Shown here piece after piece: positions 62,677-64,000 of a DNA stretch of 64,000 nt (position 1 is the stretch's first letter; each line of letters begins with the position of its first letter). A model generated the notes under the pieces. The model saw only the letters and a program-made list of their open reading frames with translations. It was not told where the DNA came from and did no database searches. The DNA is from an uncultured SAR86 cluster bacterium (GTDB taxonomy: Bacteria; Pseudomonadota; Gammaproteobacteria; Magnimaribacterales; D2472), in assembly GCA_902594515.1 (NCBI GenBank), contig CACJML010000004.1, forward strand, positions 105,493-169,492. The letters run 5' to 3'. A program made the position numbers and the translations under genes.

Positions 62677-63468
62677 CTAATTCTCAATACAGCCAAGGGC
62701 ATTTGCATACTCACAATTTTCTGCATAAATACCTTTAATGCCTGCAAGTTGCAGTCGCTCGCCAATCCCAGCCTGAACGTTTTTAAGTAAGGCAGTTCTA
62801 CCAATAAAGTAAACTTTATCAACCCCCAGTAAAAAGGCATTAAGATACGCAATCGTGCCAATGACTTCTCCGATCATATTGCAAAGGCTCGCAGCAACAT
62901 TTTCCATAGTTGCGAATTCTGAATTAACTGCTTTGCCAAAATTTGCAGCCGTAATCTCAGGAGACAAATTACCAATCTTATTCACCACATCGCCTATTAG
63001 AAAGTCTATTTTGGATTTATCTCCTTTTTCTGCAAACTCATCAATTTCCAATGCATTATCATTTTTTAATAACAGGTTACCTAATCCACACAACATTCCA
63101 CCACCAACTGCAATGCCCCCCAAGTGATTACCATTCACACCATCAAAGTGTACACAAGCAGTTCCTGTACCCGTGCTAACAATTAATGCACTTTCCTTTA
63201 GGTCATAAAGTTGTTTAGCCCCAAGTGCAATTGAATCAATCTCATTCTTATGACTCACAGGCAAACCATTTAATGTTTTAGGTAAGTCACTTGATTTACC
63301 TCCAGTTACAAAAATTTTTTTTATATTTTCTGATTTCTCCATAGAATCAAATATGTTTTGGAGATCTTGATTCATATCTAAGGATTTTAATGTTTGAAAT
63401 TTAGTTCCTTGATCATTAGAGATAGCCACATCCGTATGAGTAATCCCAAAATCAATTCCAATTTTCAT
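62677..63468 (-). CDS. Type II pantothenate kinase
   Basis: This 263-residue ASKHA-fold kinase matches Staphylococcus CoaW in order: IGIDFGITHTDVA, FVTGG, the catalytic Glu in HKNEIDSIALG, VSTGTGTACVHFDG, GGIAVGGGMLCGLGNLLL and ITAANFGK. It catalyses the first step of CoA synthesis. Type II enzymes are mostly known from staphylococci, bacilli and eukaryotes; gammaproteobacteria usually carry type I or III. It converges on the fusion gene with 4 bp between the stops. Confidence 0.82.
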   Translation of the reverse strand: MKIGIDFGITHTDVAISNDQGTKFQTLKSLDMNQDLQNIFDSMEKSENIKKIFVTGGKSSDLPKTLNGLPVSHKNEIDSIALGAKQLYDLKESALIVSTGTGTACVHFDGVNGNHLGGIAVGGGMLCGLGNLLLKNDNALEIDEFAEKGDKSKIDFLIGDVVNKIGNLSPEITAANFGKAVNSEFATMENVAASLCNMIGEVIGTIAYLNAFLLGVDKVYFIGRTALLKNVQAGIGERLQLAGIKGIYAENCEYANALGCIEN

Positions 63469-63494
63469 TTTTTAGATATTTAAGATGCTGACTA

Positions 63495-63707
63495 TTAATC
63501 TTTATTTACTTCTTCTGCTTCGCCTTCAATAATTCGTCCAGGTGAACTATCTTTATTTGAAGAAGAACTCTTTTTTCTCCATGGAGGATTACCCCAATTT
63601 ATACGATCATCTCTGTTTGTTTGTTTAGCTGAGGCTTTAACCTTGCCAAGGTTAAAAAAAATAAATAACGCAATCGCGGCTAGTAATCCAAAAATTATGG
63701 AGTTCAT
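63495..63707 (-). CDS. Hypothetical small membrane-anchored protein
   Basis: This 70-residue protein has one N-terminal membrane helix (IIFGLLAAIALFIFFNLG) and a polar, basic-then-acidic tail (NWGNPPWRKKSSSSNK). I do not recognise it. It starts 4 bp after the Bax-inhibitor-like gene and precedes the pantothenate kinase gene by 26 bp, so it may be in one operon with both. Confidence 0.65.
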   Translation of the reverse strand: MNSIIFGLLAAIALFIFFNLGKVKASAKQTNRDDRINWGNPPWRKKSSSSNKDSSPGRIIEGEAEEVNKD

Positions 63708-63711
63708 TTAA

Positions 63712-64000
63712 CTATCTGCTTCTAAGTTTAGCTAGGAGCCTAAGAATCTCTAGATAAAGCCAAATAAGCGTTACCATTAATGAAAATGCTCCATACCATT
63801 CCATGAATTTAGGAAGATTGTTTTCTGAACCTTGCTCAATAAAATCAAAATCAAGAACCAAGTTAAGCGCAGCAATGCAAACTACAAATAAAGAGAAGCC
63901 TATTCCAAAAATTCCATTTGAATGAATAAAGCCAATTCCTGAACCAAAAAAGCTCATAACAATACTTACAAGATAAAGAATCATGATCCCAAATGTTGCA
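63712..64000 (-). CDS. Bax inhibitor-1/YccA-type membrane protein, 3' part (5' end outside window)
   Basis: The C-terminal 96 residues of a polytopic membrane protein are visible. They end NLVLDFDFIEQG, FMEWYGAFSLMVTLIWLYLE and ILRLLAKLRSR, typical of the Bax1-I/UPF0005 family member with a WYxAF block. The frame stays open to the window edge, upstream of the internal ATG at 63984, so the start lies outside. Function in bacteria is poorly defined. Confidence 0.85.
   Translation of the reverse strand, partial: ATFGIMILYLVSIVMSFFGSGIGFIHSNGIFGIGFSLFVVCIAALNLVLDFDFIEQGSENNLPKFMEWYGAFSLMVTLIWLYLEILRLLAKLRSR

Overview
The window is a contiguous, densely packed stretch of an AT-rich bacterial chromosome (about one third G+C by eye) with no rRNA operon, insertion sequence, prophage or CRISPR array. 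Gene order is that of a gammaproteobacterium: rsgA divergent from orn; ubiE-ubiJ-ubiB-tatABC; miaB-phoH-ybeY-corC-lnt; rpiA divergent from ilvA; a ZapB-like gene-zapA-6S RNA-ygfA divergent from pepP-ubiH; rpmE2 divergent from priA; nnrD-tsaE-amiB; dksA-pcnB; and erpA-anmK-M23 peptidase-tyrS. Short intergenic gaps, many 1-50 bp overlaps, low G+C, beta-oxidation genes and a Fur-controlled TonB receptor suggest a streamlined marine heterotroph such as the SAR86 lineage. That placement is inference, because no 16S gene is present.

Layout. 1-2846 (+): the end of class II aldolase, dtd, an acyl-CoA dehydrogenase and a LOG-family hydrolase. 2848-7640 (-): rsgA, ubiquinone genes and the Tat translocase. 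7681-10199: orn, a Tat-type PhoD phosphatase and a DUF1820 gene. 10210-15770 (+): tRNA modification, ribosome maturation, lipoprotein acylation and an L,D-transpeptidase. 15767-22185: fadJ, an unannotated small RNA locus, glutathione peroxidase, rpiA, ilvA and epoxide hydrolase. 22171-25837: folate, 6S RNA, division and ubiquinone genes. 25850-31888: a Fur-controlled iron-binding lipoprotein, maf, an SDR, L28, sixA, dut, type B L31 and priA. 31889-38214 (-): an SDR, amiB, tsaE, nnrD, a membrane-anchored paraoxonase-like protein and an alpha/beta hydrolase. 38245-40179 (+): Nudix, MBL-fold and membrane proteins. 40159-48118 (-): acs, a nucleoside kinase, pcnB, a tailed dksA, a PfkB kinase and hemL-thiE-hemJ. 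48204-53563: erpA, anmK, M23 peptidase, FAH-family protein, tyrS and a YciC-like protein.

From 53.6 to 60.1 kb, tRNA-Ile(GAT) and tRNA-Ala(TGC) bracket a more accessory-looking segment. It holds a UPF0324 exporter, a HupE-like protein, a CysC-like kinase overlapping a small nucleotidyltransferase, DoxX and a Fur-controlled TonB-dependent receptor. The end (60.1-64.0 kb) carries aroK, an alkylglycerol-monooxygenase-like membrane oxygenase, a nucleotidyltransferase-cupin fusion, a type II pantothenate kinase and a Bax-inhibitor-1-like gene cut by the window edge.

The main items for follow-up are: a compact candidate small RNA at 18107-18179 with a strong promoter, C-rich loop and intrinsic terminator; the 6S RNA at 22724-22890; a paraoxonase-like propeller fused to four membrane helices; the kinase/nucleotidyltransferase pair; a DksA with a histone-H1-like tail; and two iron promoters in which the Fur box covers the -10 element in the same geometry.
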